Positions 19,217 through 29,165 of a DNA stretch of 32,212 nucleotides are shown piece after piece. The translations under genes and the position numbers were made by a program. The stretch is from Clostridia bacterium. Lineage in GTDB: Bacteria > Bacillota > Clostridia > TANB77 > CAG-465. The stretch spans positions 1 to 32,212 of the forward strand of contig JAQUBQ010000006.1 in NCBI GenBank assembly GCA_028686615.1, given 5' to 3'. The notes under the pieces are model-generated. The model saw nothing but the letters and a program-made list of their open reading frames with translations. It did no database searches and was not told where the DNA came from. Position 1 is the first letter of the stretch, and every line of letters begins with the position of its first letter.

Positions 19217-20261
19217 ATGAATAATTTAGATAATAGCTCTATAAATAGAAGACGGTGTATTGTTAATTGATGATGATATCGGTATGATGGAAGCCATGAG
19301 AGTTGTGTTAAAAAAGTACAGCATTTTAGTTTCTCCTTATACTGAGCCAATTGCTGCACTAGAGAACTTAAAAAATAACCCAAAAAAATATGATATTTTA
19401 ATTATAAATTATTTGATGAATCCTGTTAGAGGTGATGAAATAGTTAAACTTGTTCGTGAGTTTAATAATGAAATATATATTATTCTTATGTCAGGGCATA
19501 AAGAATTGACCCCGTCAATAGATGTAATGCGTTCACTTGATATACAAGCATATTTCGAGAAAAGTTCACGTATTGATCAATTAGTTTTATTAATAGAAAG
19601 TGGATTTAAATATATAAATAGTATTGATAATATAAAAACAATGTCACGTACTATTGAACTTCATGCTATAGAAATTGCAGATATTTTAAAAAACACAGTT
19701 GGAGCAAAAGATAATTATACCAAATATCACTCTGATAGAGTTGCTTTGTATGCAAAGATGTTTGGTACATGTTTAGGACTTAGCGAAGATGATTTAAATA
19801 CTTTAGCACTGGCTGCACAATTTCATGATATAGGGAAAATAGGAATAGCAGATAATATACTTTTAAAAAACGGAAAGTTAACAGAAAGTGAATATGAGCA
19901 CGTTAAATTACATACTACAATTGGGCCAAGCATTTTGTCTTCATCAGAAGTCTTTAAAAAAGCTTTGCCTCTTATAAAGCACCATCACGAACAATACGAT
20001 GGTAATGGTTATCCAGATGGATTAAAGGGCGACTCTATACCATATTTGGTTAGAATTCTTTCTATATGTGATACCTTTGATGCTATTACCGGTGAAAGAC
20101 CATATAAGGAAGCTAAGTCTATCGAGTTTGGATTAGAGGAAATGAAAAAAAACATAGGGGTACAATTCGATGCTGATTTAATTGAAAAGTTTGTTGATTG
20201 TATAAATTTAAATATTGATGAAGTAAATAAAATACATAGATCATCTATAAGAAATATTTAA
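19217..20261 (+). CDS. HD-GYP domain protein with N-terminal (degenerate) receiver domain; apparent frameshift near the 5' end
   Basis: LLIDDDIGMMEAMRVVLKKY receiver N-terminus; HD-GYP motifs YHSDRVALYAKMFG, AAQFHDIGKIGIADNILLKNGKLTESEYEHVKLHT, KHHHEQYDGNGYPDGLKGDSIPYLVRILSICDTFDAI. The best SD (TTGGAGG) precedes ATG 19217, whose frame ends at codon 18. The long ORF begins at TTG 19260. Confidence 0.85.
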
Positions 20262-20274
20262 TATACATATAATT

Positions 20275-20306
20275 AAAAGTCCAGTTTATATAACTGGACT
20301 TTTTAT
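20275..20306. terminator. Bidirectional terminator between convergent HD-GYP and VanW genes
   Basis: AAAAGTCCAGTT-TATAT-AACTGGACTTTTT. Confidence 0.7.
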
Positions 20307-20314
20307 ATTTCCTT

Positions 20315-22186
20315 TTAATCTTCCTGAACGTTACCTGTTCCTTCATCTATTGGGTCAACTACCGGTGGCTCAGCTGGTTCTACTGGTTCTGCTGGCTTTT
20401 CAGGTACCGGTGGTTCTACTGGAATTACTGTTTTTTGTTCCTTTTTAGTTCCAACTTTTACTATTTTAGATACTGATTTATATGTGTCTTTAGATAAAAA
20501 CGTTGTTGATACAACTTTACCATTCAATTTTTTAGTAATATATGCTTCTGAAACATATCCATTCGAACCATTTTGAGTAACCACTTGTTTTCCTTCTGCT
20601 AGTGTGGCATCATTAACATATTCTGTTTTATATGGTATTGTTGAAAGTGTTCTTGAGCTGATACTTACTTGATATTCATTTTCTTCTTTTGTTCCATATA
20701 AAGAAATAGTTAAGTTTCCGCCTAGGTTTATACTAGTTACAATTTTCACAGGATATTTTCTTGTGTTTTTAAACTTAAAGTCAATAGACGGATGATAAAT
20801 TGTTGCATCTCTACTGCCTGGCACATATCCTACTGGTAAGCTATGAGCTCTTCTTTGTACTATTTCTAGGTTTGATAGTAATGCCACGTTGTATAGTGTT
20901 GATACTGTTTGACATACACCACCACCTACTTCTCTTGTTACTCTACCCCCAACAAATGTTGCTGCTGGCAGAAAGCCTTGTGCTGCCGTTGCTCCACCTA
21001 TTATAGCTCCATATGAGAAAGTTTCTTCTGGCATAAGTACTTTACCATTTAATAACTCTAATGATATTTTCAAGTTGTTTACTCTGTTTTTATCTGCCGT
21101 ACTAAAATATGTTGTATATGATGTTATTTTATAATCATAAGCATCCCATTTTAAATCTGTAGTTTTAATGCTTGGCTCTTTAACTTCCAGCTTATATTCT
21201 ATTACTTTTTCTTCAACATTATTTTCTGGCTTTTTTAACAATTCTCTTAATGCATCTTTGTTAAAGTCTAGACCCACTTGATGTGGTACCAATTTTATTA
21301 CTGTACTAGTCTTATCTATGTATGCATCTTTCGGTTCTTTTGAAACCTCAGAATATACTACATCTACATCTAGAACCTCTGGTTCTACAATAACAGTATT
21401 AACTTTGTATTTGTTTTTCTTTGTCGTTAACGCATCAATTATATCCTTCTTAAAGACTTCTTCTTCTATTGATTTTCCAGATTTACCTTTTGTAATTATA
21501 AGTTTGTATTCTTTTTCATCTAATATATAATTATCTTTTATTGCTTTATTATCTAAAGATTCTTTAACTTCTTTAGTTACCTCTGACAATTTGTTAACAT
21601 TATACTTATATGTATAACTATATTCTTTCTTTTTTAATAAAGCTGAAATAATTTCAATGTTATTAATTAGAATATTAGAATCCCTTCCAAATCCAAAAAC
21701 TTTTTTTTCTGTTTCTACAATATCAATTTCAAGTTCTATATCTTCAGGTAATATTTTAATTATTTCTTCTTTTTCTTGAAATACTGAAAGTTCTGCTTTT
21801 GAAATTTCTTCTTGTGCCTTTTTTAAATGTTCTTTTAATGATTCAATTGTCATTCCTGTAACAGATTTACCATTTAAGTACACATTTTTATAAACACTAG
21901 TGTTCATTTTATTTATAATTCCAATTGCTGCAAAAGAAATAACAAATGCTACTATTACACAAGCCATGATAATTAGTAGTTTTTTCTTTTTCTTAGTTAC
22001 CTTTTTTATCCCTGAAGTCTTCTTAACTACGATATTTGAATCTTCGTTACTATTATCTTTCTTTTTTGCTTCTTTAAATTCCTTCGTGTTTATTATTTCT
22101 TCTGTTTTCTCGTCAATATATATATCAGTATCTTCAATATATTCTTCATTATTTACCTTGTTTCTATCTTCTTGGTTTTCTTTCAT
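20315..22186 (-). CDS. VanW family protein with N-terminal TM, PG-binding-like repeats, G5-like domain and Pro-rich tail
   Basis: MKENQEDRNKV start with SD GGGGAGGG; TM LLIIMACVIVAFVISFAAIGII; VanW core FSYGAIIGGATAAQGFLPAATFVGGRVTREVGGGVCQTVSTLYNVALLSNLEIVQRRAHSLPVGYVPGSRDATI; tail PVEPPVPEKPAEPVEPAEPPVVDP. Confidence 0.9.
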   Translation of the reverse strand: MKENQEDRNKVNNEEYIEDTDIYIDEKTEEIINTKEFKEAKKKDNSNEDSNIVVKKTSGIKKVTKKKKKLLIIMACVIVAFVISFAAIGIINKMNTSVYKNVYLNGKSVTGMTIESLKEHLKKAQEEISKAELSVFQEKEEIIKILPEDIELEIDIVETEKKVFGFGRDSNILINNIEIISALLKKKEYSYTYKYNVNKLSEVTKEVKESLDNKAIKDNYILDEKEYKLIITKGKSGKSIEEEVFKKDIIDALTTKKNKYKVNTVIVEPEVLDVDVVYSEVSKEPKDAYIDKTSTVIKLVPHQVGLDFNKDALRELLKKPENNVEEKVIEYKLEVKEPSIKTTDLKWDAYDYKITSYTTYFSTADKNRVNNLKISLELLNGKVLMPEETFSYGAIIGGATAAQGFLPAATFVGGRVTREVGGGVCQTVSTLYNVALLSNLEIVQRRAHSLPVGYVPGSRDATIYHPSIDFKFKNTRKYPVKIVTSINLGGNLTISLYGTKEENEYQVSISSRTLSTIPYKTEYVNDATLAEGKQVVTQNGSNGYVSEAYITKKLNGKVVSTTFLSKDTYKSVSKIVKVGTKKEQKTVIPVEPPVPEKPAEPVEPAEPPVVDPIDEGTGNVQED

Positions 22187-22412
22187 AATTCCCTCCCCGA
22201 TAAGACATACTAATATTATCATATACTAATAACTTTTATCAACTATTTTTTATTATTATATATAATTTTACATCTTTTATAACATACTGTTTTGTTTGTT
22301 TTTGTAATTCAATATCACTTTTTGTAATATTTTTTCTTCTTTTGTCTTTTTCTCTCTTTATTTTATCTTATTTTGTTATAATATCAATAACCAAATAAAT
22401 GGAGGTGGTATT

Positions 22413-22970
22413 ATGACATCTTTTGATGAGAACAAAGACAGAACATGTGTCTGTGAACTTTCAACCAATGAAGGAATACTTTTTAAAAGTTTTGAAAATT
22501 CGAGTTTTTCTATTTTTGGAACTTTAACAAAAGATAAAAAGGTTTTATTAAAATATTCGGGTAAACTAACTTCAGATGATATAATAGAAAAGTCTAAAAC
22601 ACCCAATATATACTTATATTATTGTTTCGACAATAAATGGGAAGATAGAAACATTGTTAATATGAGTATTTGCAATAACAAAACAACATATTGCTCTTCC
22701 ATATCTATCCCTGAATGTGAATATTTAAATGTTGTTTTTACAACTGACGATAACAAATGGGATACTGATGAAACTTCAGCATACAATCTAAAGGTTTACT
22801 CAGATATGGAAAAAGCTATTATTCAAAGATATGGACTAGATGCTACGCCTCCTATATTAAGCGAGTCTAACACAATTGCCAATACTATTTTAAAGCATAG
22901 TTTTTTTGATGTTTTTAAATCTTTCTTTTCAAGCTTTAGTACCTTATTTCATTTTACTCTTCCAAAATAA
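22413..22970 (+). CDS. Stand-alone carbohydrate-binding-module-like protein (CBM25/CBM53-like)
   Basis: IYLYYCFDNKWEDRNIVNMSICNNKTTYCSSISIPECEYLNVVFTTDDNKWDTDETSAYNLKV resembles the starch-binding CBM25/53 pattern (YY...W....M......I.VP....LNFVF.....WDNN...Y.V); SD GGAGGTGG. Confidence 0.55.
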   Translation: MTSFDENKDRTCVCELSTNEGILFKSFENSSFSIFGTLTKDKKVLLKYSGKLTSDDIIEKSKTPNIYLYYCFDNKWEDRNIVNMSICNNKTTYCSSISIPECEYLNVVFTTDDNKWDTDETSAYNLKVYSDMEKAIIQRYGLDATPPILSESNTIANTILKHSFFDVFKSFFSSFSTLFHFTLPK

Positions 22971-22980
22971 ATATATAACA

Positions 22981-23012
22981 AAAATCAGAGTTTAATTTTC
23001 CTCTGATTTTGT
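22981..23012. terminator. Bidirectional terminator between the CBM-like gene and the dnaJ-like gene
   Basis: AAAATCAGAG...CTCTGATTTT. Confidence 0.65.
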
Positions 23013-23954
23013 TATTTTTGATTTTATTTTTTGCTTCTCCACCTTTAATAGTTGTTCGTATAACTTTATCTCTCTTTCAGAAAGTTCTGTAGGCATTACT
23101 ATATTTATTTCTATTATCAAGTTGCCTCTTGTAGTTTGATTAACTACATAGCCTTTTGATTGGATTTCAAGTGTATCTCCTGTTTTACTTTTTATAGGAA
23201 CTTCTATAGAAATTTTTTCTCCAAAAACTTTTAATAAAATTCTATCTCCTATTATTGCTTGCACTGGCGTTAAATCCAGTTTAATATGAATATCCGATCC
23301 TTCTAATCTAAGTATTGAATGAGGTCTAAGTTTTACAAGAATTATCAAGTCTCCGTTTTTTCCACCATTCTTACCTGGTTTTCCCAATCCTGAAAGTCTT
23401 ATTTTTTCTCCGTCTCTTATCCCCATAGGAACATTTACACTATAATTTTTAAGACTACCTCTTGTAGTTTTAAAAGATATTTTTTTCTCTGCTCCAAAGA
23501 AACCTTCCTCTAATGTAACATATAGCGTTGTTTCAATGTTTTCTCCTTTTTTAGGTTCTTTTGTAAGGTCAATTTTTTCCTTTATATCATCTTTCACATT
23601 TTCAGCTACAGAAACAACTTTATCTCTTGTATCCCTGCTAAACCCTAATATTGTACTCATAAGTTCACTTACAACATTAGAATTTAAGTTTTTGGTTTCA
23701 TTATTTAATACATTTAATTCTACACTACCATAACCATACCTTGCTACTTGCTTATCATACTTTTTCTTTTTATCCTTATCCATAAGTGTGTTATATGCTT
23801 CATTTAAGTCTTTAAATAGATTTTCTGCTTCTGCATTATTTATATTAGCATCAGGATGGTACTTTTTAGCTAGTTTTCTATATTTAACTTTTATTTCTTC
23901 CTGCGAGGATTTTTTATTAACTCCAAGCAGCTTATAATAATCCTTTTGTTTCAT
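22992..23954 (-). CDS. DnaJ-like co-chaperone lacking the Cys-rich zinc domain (CbpA-type)
   Basis: J-domain KDYYKLLGVNKKSSQEEIKVKYRKLAKKYHPDAN (HPD); C-terminal GENIETTLYVTLEEGFFGAEKKISF...IRDGEKIRLSGLGKPGKNGGKNGDLIILVKLRPHSILRLEGSDI. Confidence 0.92.
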   Translation of the reverse strand: MKQKDYYKLLGVNKKSSQEEIKVKYRKLAKKYHPDANINNAEAENLFKDLNEAYNTLMDKDKKKKYDKQVARYGYGSVELNVLNNETKNLNSNVVSELMSTILGFSRDTRDKVVSVAENVKDDIKEKIDLTKEPKKGENIETTLYVTLEEGFFGAEKKISFKTTRGSLKNYSVNVPMGIRDGEKIRLSGLGKPGKNGGKNGDLIILVKLRPHSILRLEGSDIHIKLDLTPVQAIIGDRILLKVFGEKISIEVPIKSKTGDTLEIQSKGYVVNQTTRGNLIIEINIVMPTELSEREIKLYEQLLKVEKQKIKSKITKSEEN

Positions 23955-24190
23955 TTTTACCTCTTTACTACTTCAATTATTACTTTTAGGTTTGTCCTTT
24001 CCACATTATATCATAGTTATATATTTTTTCAATAATTTAAATGTTTTTTACAAATGTAAATCAGAAGATTTATATCACTATATAATGTTTTACTTAACTT
24101 GTTCTGCTGCTTTTAGATGTCAAAATTACTTGTTTTTCCTTGATTTTTCTTGTTTTTTAATATATAATAACTTTTATGTAGGAGGAAAAT

Positions 24191-26671
24191 ATGGACGAAA
24201 ATAATATCTTAGACAAAGGGAAAATTATCCCTGTAAACATTGAAGAAGAAATGAAAAAATCGTATATAGATTATGCTATGAGTGTTATTGTGTCTCGAGC
24301 ATTACCTGATGTTAGGGATGGATTGAAACCTGTTCATAGAAGAATATTATATGTTATGAGCGAACTTGCTTTGTGGCCCGAAAAGGCTTACAGAAAATGT
24401 GCTGGTATCGTAGGAGACGTTCTTGGAAACTATCACCCACACGGAGATGCCTCTGTTTATGATGCATTAGTTCGTTTGGCACAAGATTTCTCTATGAGAT
24501 ACCCACTTGTAAATGGACATGGTAACTTCGGTTCTGTTGATAATGATCCGCCAGCTGCTATGAGGTACACAGAAGCAAAACTATATAAAATGTCAGTGGA
24601 ATTGCTTACTGATATAGATAAAGACACGGTTGATTACAAACCAAATTATGACGAAAGACTATTAGAGCCTAGTGTTTTACCCGCTAAATATCCTAACTTA
24701 CTAGTAAATGGTTCTTATGGTATCGCTGTTGGTATGGCGTGTAATATACCGCCGCACAATTTAACTGAAGTAATTAATGGGACATGTGCAATGATAGATA
24801 ATCCCGATATATCTACGGATGAACTACTTACTCATATAAAGGGACCTGACTTCCCAACAGCTGGAATTGTTGTTGGAAAGTCTGGAATCAAGCAAGCTTA
24901 TGAAACCGGAAGGGGTAAGATTTGCTTAAGAGGAAAAGCAGAGATTGAAGAAGACCATAGGGGCAGATACAAAATTATCATTTCTGAAATTCCATATCAG
25001 GTAAATAAAGCTGCAATGGTTGAAAACATTGCAAGATTAGTTCAAGAAAAAACAATTGTAGGTATTTCCGATTTAAGAGATGAGTCTGACAGAACAGGAT
25101 TACGTGTTGTAGTTGAACTTAAGCGTGATGCCAATCCTAATGTTGTTCTTAATTTACTGTACAAACATACACAACTTCAAGGAACATTTGGTATTCTGTT
25201 ATTGGCTCTTGTGAACAATCAACCAAAAGTTTTATCACTAAAAGAAATTCTGTTTCATTACATTGAACATAGAAAAGAAATTGTTACTAGAAGGACTAAA
25301 TATGAACTTACAAAGGCTGAAGCAAGACTACACATATTAGAAGGTCTTAGAATAGCCCTTGATCATATAGATGCAATAATTAAAATTATCCGTGCCTCAA
25401 AAGATGATAACATTGCAAGATCTTCATTAATGGAAAGTTTTAATTTATCTGAAATTCAAGCAAATGCAATATTAGAAATGAAACTTCGTACATTAACAGG
25501 ATTACAAAGAAGTAAAATAGAAGATGAGTATGATTCTTTAGTTGCATTAATTAAACATTTACGTTCGATTCTTGAAAACGAACAACTAGTTCTTAATATT
25601 ATCAAAGAAGAGCTTAATGAAGTTAAGAAATCTTTTGGGGATGAAAGAAGAACTGCAATCATACATGGAGAAAGCGACATTGAAATTGAGAGTCTAATAA
25701 AAGAAGAATCTAATGTTGTTACGATTACTCACTTTGGTTATATAAAACGAATTGCTACAGATGCATACAAAAGCCAAAAAAGAGGTGGTAAGGGCGTTAC
25801 CGCTATGAATACTAGAGAAAACGACTTTATAGAACATCTATTTGAGACATCAACACATGATTATATAATGTTCTTTACTAACACAGGAAAAGTATATAGA
25901 CTTAAGGCTTATGAACTTCCTGAATCTTCAAGACAGGCTAAAGGAACTGCAATTGTTAACTTATTACAACTTGCACCTAATGAAAAAATAGCAGCAGTTA
26001 TACCAGTTAGTAATTTTGAAGCTGAATGTTATATTTTAATGGCTACAAAAAATGGTCTTGTTAAGAAAACTTCTCTTTCTCAATATTCAAATATTAGAAA
26101 AACAGGAATACAAGGTATAACATTGAAAGATGAAGATGAACTTATAGATGTACGTATTACATCTGGAGATTATAACATTGCGCTTGTTACTCGTTCTGGA
26201 CTTTCTATTAGATTTAAAGAATCTGATGTAAGAGCTGTAGGAAGAACCTCTATGGGGGTTAAAGGAATAACCCTTGGAAAAGACGATTATGTAGTTGGAA
26301 TGGAGCCAATTAAAGATGAAAACGGATGCATTCTAGCAATTACAGAAAATGGTTTTGGTAAACGTACTGCTGTAGATGAATACAGAGCTCAAACAAGAGC
26401 AGGAAAAGGTATTTTAACTTATAAAACTACTGAAAAGACAGGACATATTATTGGAGTTAAAATAGTTGATGACGATGATGATATCATGATTATAACCGAT
26501 ACAGGTATTGTAATACGCATTAAAGCTAGAGACATCAGCATACTTGGAAGAAACACGCAAGGTGTAACTTTAATGAGAACTTCAGATGGTGGCAAAGTTG
26601 TTAATATCGCTAAAATAGCTCCTGACGAAGATGAAATTTTGGAAGAAAATGACCAGCAAGAAATAAACTAA
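24191..26671 (+). CDS. gyrA: DNA gyrase subunit A
   Basis: [69 protein letters not shown] (catalytic Tyr), C-terminal GyrA-box-like QKRGGKG and beta-pinwheel repeats; SD GGAGG. Confidence 0.96.
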   Translation: MDENNILDKGKIIPVNIEEEMKKSYIDYAMSVIVSRALPDVRDGLKPVHRRILYVMSELALWPEKAYRKCAGIVGDVLGNYHPHGDASVYDALVRLAQDFSMRYPLVNGHGNFGSVDNDPPAAMRYTEAKLYKMSVELLTDIDKDTVDYKPNYDERLLEPSVLPAKYPNLLVNGSYGIAVGMACNIPPHNLTEVINGTCAMIDNPDISTDELLTHIKGPDFPTAGIVVGKSGIKQAYETGRGKICLRGKAEIEEDHRGRYKIIISEIPYQVNKAAMVENIARLVQEKTIVGISDLRDESDRTGLRVVVELKRDANPNVVLNLLYKHTQLQGTFGILLLALVNNQPKVLSLKEILFHYIEHRKEIVTRRTKYELTKAEARLHILEGLRIALDHIDAIIKIIRASKDDNIARSSLMESFNLSEIQANAILEMKLRTLTGLQRSKIEDEYDSLVALIKHLRSILENEQLVLNIIKEELNEVKKSFGDERRTAIIHGESDIEIESLIKEESNVVTITHFGYIKRIATDAYKSQKRGGKGVTAMNTRENDFIEHLFETSTHDYIMFFTNTGKVYRLKAYELPESSRQAKGTAIVNLLQLAPNEKIAAVIPVSNFEAECYILMATKNGLVKKTSLSQYSNIRKTGIQGITLKDEDELIDVRITSGDYNIALVTRSGLSIRFKESDVRAVGRTSMGVKGITLGKDDYVVGMEPIKDENGCILAITENGFGKRTAVDEYRAQTRAGKGILTYKTTEKTGHIIGVKIVDDDDDIMIITDTGIVIRIKARDISILGRNTQGVTLMRTSDGGKVVNIAKIAPDEDEILEENDQQEIN

Positions 26672-26681
26672 TAAAGGTATA

Positions 26682-26722
26682 AAAAAAGCAGTGAATGATT
26701 TTAAATCATTCACTGTTTTTTA
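26682..26722. terminator. Bidirectional terminator between gyrA and the helicase loader gene
   Basis: AAAAAAAGCAGTGAATGATTT-TAAATCATTCACTGTTTTTT. Confidence 0.7.
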
Positions 26723-26747
26723 TATAACCTTTTATATAATGTTTTAA

Positions 26748-27764
26748 TTAATCTGCTATTTTCTTTTTCTTGAACCTAATATCATCACCAATAAATTTAC
26801 ATATAATATAGTTTCCTATAAGCCTTGACATTACCCTTTCATCATACTCTTCATTTAGTTCGTTTAACATTAAGTTTGTAGATATTATTGTCTTTTTATC
26901 CTTTAATAACCTTGTATTGATTATATTAAATAATTCTGTAAATCTATTGTTATTTAGCGTTTCAGTTCCCAGGTCATCTATTATTAATACATCAGCTTCA
27001 AAAATAGCATTATATTTTTGCTTATTCTTCAAGTCGTTATTATAATTATATTTAGCTTCCATTGCAATATCCATCAAGAGTGGTGCCGTCTGGTAAATAA
27101 CTGTATAACCTTTATTTATTAAATCATATGCAATACAATTGCTCATAAATGTTTTTCCTGTTCCTGTATTTCCTACAAACAATAGATTTTTTTGATTTTT
27201 ATCATGTATATTATCACAAAATTTTTGTGCTATTGTTCTTATCTTTTCGATGTTTTCCCTAGGAGAATTTTCACTTTTGTATTTCGCATTATCCTTTTTA
27301 TCTGAATAATATCCAATATCAAATGTATTAAAATTTTCTTCTTCTATTTTCAAAATATTGTATTGTTTATATGTCATGTTTACAAGTTTTTGTATAAAAC
27401 ATTTACAATATTTTTGTTCACCTTTTAATAACATCCTACCAGTATCTTCACAAAGCTTGCACTCATACTTAGGTGCTAAATAATCTTTATCATATCCTGA
27501 TTTCTTTAATAACTTATCTGCCTTTTTTTGTATTTCTTCAATTTTAAGTTTCATATTTTCTTCTGCTATTTCTTTTTCTACACCTGTTTGAGATAATATT
27601 TCCCTAGCAAAATTAATAGCAACCTTATTTTTTTCTTTTTCAAGTTTAGCAAATTCAGGCAATTCATTTTCTAATTGCCTTTTTCTAAACTTTGCTTCAT
27701 TTTCGCATATTTGTTTTTTAATAACATATTTTCTTTCTATTTCCTTATACACTTCAGGATTCAT
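26748..27764 (-). CDS. dnaI: DnaI/DnaC-like helicase loader ATPase
   Basis: Zinc motif CKLCEDTGRMLLKGEQKYCKC; Walker A LLFVGNTGTGKTFMSNCIAYDLI; Walker B ADVLIIDDLGTE; paired with a DnaD-domain gene. Confidence 0.9.
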   Translation of the reverse strand: MNPEVYKEIERKYVIKKQICENEAKFRKRQLENELPEFAKLEKEKNKVAINFAREILSQTGVEKEIAEENMKLKIEEIQKKADKLLKKSGYDKDYLAPKYECKLCEDTGRMLLKGEQKYCKCFIQKLVNMTYKQYNILKIEEENFNTFDIGYYSDKKDNAKYKSENSPRENIEKIRTIAQKFCDNIHDKNQKNLLFVGNTGTGKTFMSNCIAYDLINKGYTVIYQTAPLLMDIAMEAKYNYNNDLKNKQKYNAIFEADVLIIDDLGTETLNNNRFTELFNIINTRLLKDKKTIISTNLMLNELNEEYDERVMSRLIGNYIICKFIGDDIRFKKKKIAD

Positions 27765-27780
27765 CTATTTTCTCCTTGAT

Positions 27781-28746
27781 TTAAATATTATCATAATATG
27801 ATTCTAAATCATCATATTTTCTTTGCTCATATGTTTTATGTTTTAAATTAGACTTTGCTTTATTTGGCGTTTTACTTACCATTTGTTTAGTTATCTTTCC
27901 ATCTTCTTCTAATATTTCAGATAATGTTTTATATCCCTTTTCATTCCAGCTTTTAATAATTGCATTTGCATAATTAAGTGTAGGATTTGTTGTTTTTTGT
28001 ACAGTCTTTTTAAGTGCTATATCTATTATTTCAAAATCATATTTATATTCATTTATCCATCTTTCAATATGTTCTTCTTCATATTCTGTTAAATTTCTTG
28101 AAAGTCTAAGCACCCTTTTTATTTTATTTTTAATTTTATTCAATTTATCTTGGTTTTCCAAGAAGGTTTCTAATTGTTCAAAAGTCTTAACTTTGCCTTT
28201 ATACCAAGTCTCCGCAACTTTAAATACATAGTTCTTGCGTAAAGCATTTCTTTCTTGGCAATATTGAAATAATGCTATCATAACGTCTTCATCAAAAACA
28301 TATTTTTCAAATAATGTACTAATGTCTACATACCATCCTAAAGTCATTATTCCTTGAAAGAAAGTTTCATTTATAGCTGACGCAGCGGCTATTCTTTTTT
28401 TCTCAAGCTCTGTCTTTCTACTATCAGCTTTAGGTTTTAACTTTGGAATGTATGTTTTATTTAATTCTTGTTCTTTTATATCTGTTATAATGTATCCTTC
28501 TTCAGTTTTAATAAGTAGTTCTTCTTCTTCTAATTGCTTTACTGCTTTTTCATATTCTACTTTTCTAATACCAATCTTTTTTGCTATTTGTTCTGCAGAA
28601 ACATCAATCTGATTCTTAGACACAAACTTTATATACAAATATATTTTTAAAGCATGTTCTTCTAGCCCAACCATATAATTTGATATAAATAAGTCTGGAA
28701 TTAAAACATCTGACATCTCTATTTTTACTTTTTCTACATACTTCAT
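27781..28746 (-). CDS. DnaD-domain primosome protein
   Basis: Two DnaD-like segments (LSRNLTEYEEEHIERWINEYKYDFEIIDIALKKTVQKTTNPTLNYANAIIKSWNEKGYKTLSEI) with N-terminal winged-helix-like region; upstream of the helicase loader. Confidence 0.88.
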   Translation of the reverse strand: MKYVEKVKIEMSDVLIPDLFISNYMVGLEEHALKIYLYIKFVSKNQIDVSAEQIAKKIGIRKVEYEKAVKQLEEEELLIKTEEGYIITDIKEQELNKTYIPKLKPKADSRKTELEKKRIAAASAINETFFQGIMTLGWYVDISTLFEKYVFDEDVMIALFQYCQERNALRKNYVFKVAETWYKGKVKTFEQLETFLENQDKLNKIKNKIKRVLRLSRNLTEYEEEHIERWINEYKYDFEIIDIALKKTVQKTTNPTLNYANAIIKSWNEKGYKTLSEILEEDGKITKQMVSKTPNKAKSNLKHKTYEQRKYDDLESYYDNI

Positions 28747-28788
28747 ATATTACTCCCAATTTCTTTACTTTAAATCGCTTTTATTATA

Positions 28789-29154
28789 TCACTTTATTAT
28801 AAGTTTTACAATATAACAAAACTTTGCACTAATCTTATTTTTTAATCTCCTTCTTCTTATAGTTCTTATTATTTCTGTACCCGATTCAGTATCTAAATTA
28901 CATACATATAGCTTAGTAATAAACATATAACTTAATATATCTTTTATAACTAGCATAACATTTTCCTCTTTGGATATTAAAATATATACTCCTATTAATG
29001 GAATAATAGATATTATTATAATGTATACCAATTGTAATATCGGTATCCTAAGTAAATTTAATATTGTATAAAATATGAAAATATATAACAGGCATAAGAA
29101 TAAAAACTGGTAATCTATTATTCCCTTCCATTTTTTAGGGCTATTAATTAGCAA
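28789..29154 (-). CDS. PrgI/VirB3-like T4SS membrane protein
   Basis: Basic N-terminus, two TMs, then ILSYMFITKLYVCN resembling the PrgI-family C-terminal (..PKKYVW) pattern; position directly after virB6 matches Gram-positive conjugation modules. Confidence 0.5.
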   Translation of the reverse strand: MLINSPKKWKGIIDYQFLFLCLLYIFIFYTILNLLRIPILQLVYIIIISIIPLIGVYILISKEENVMLVIKDILSYMFITKLYVCNLDTESGTEIIRTIRRRRLKNKISAKFCYIVKLIIK

Positions 29155-29165
29155 TGTTTTCCTCC

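Noticed and set aside
19192-19383. - strand 63-aa ORF
   Set aside because: Antisense to the 5' part of the HD-GYP gene with no independent support.
21900-22229. + strand 109-aa hydrophobic ORF
   Set aside because: Antisense to the VanW gene N-terminus; Ser/Phe/Ile-rich shadow translation of Lys/Glu/Asn codons.
28789-28900. Possible CG-linked frameshift at GAATCGGGTACAG in the PrgI-like gene
   Set aside because: Removing one G creates an immediate stop (CAG AAA TAA), and the existing frame is plausible, so there is no evidence of an indel here.
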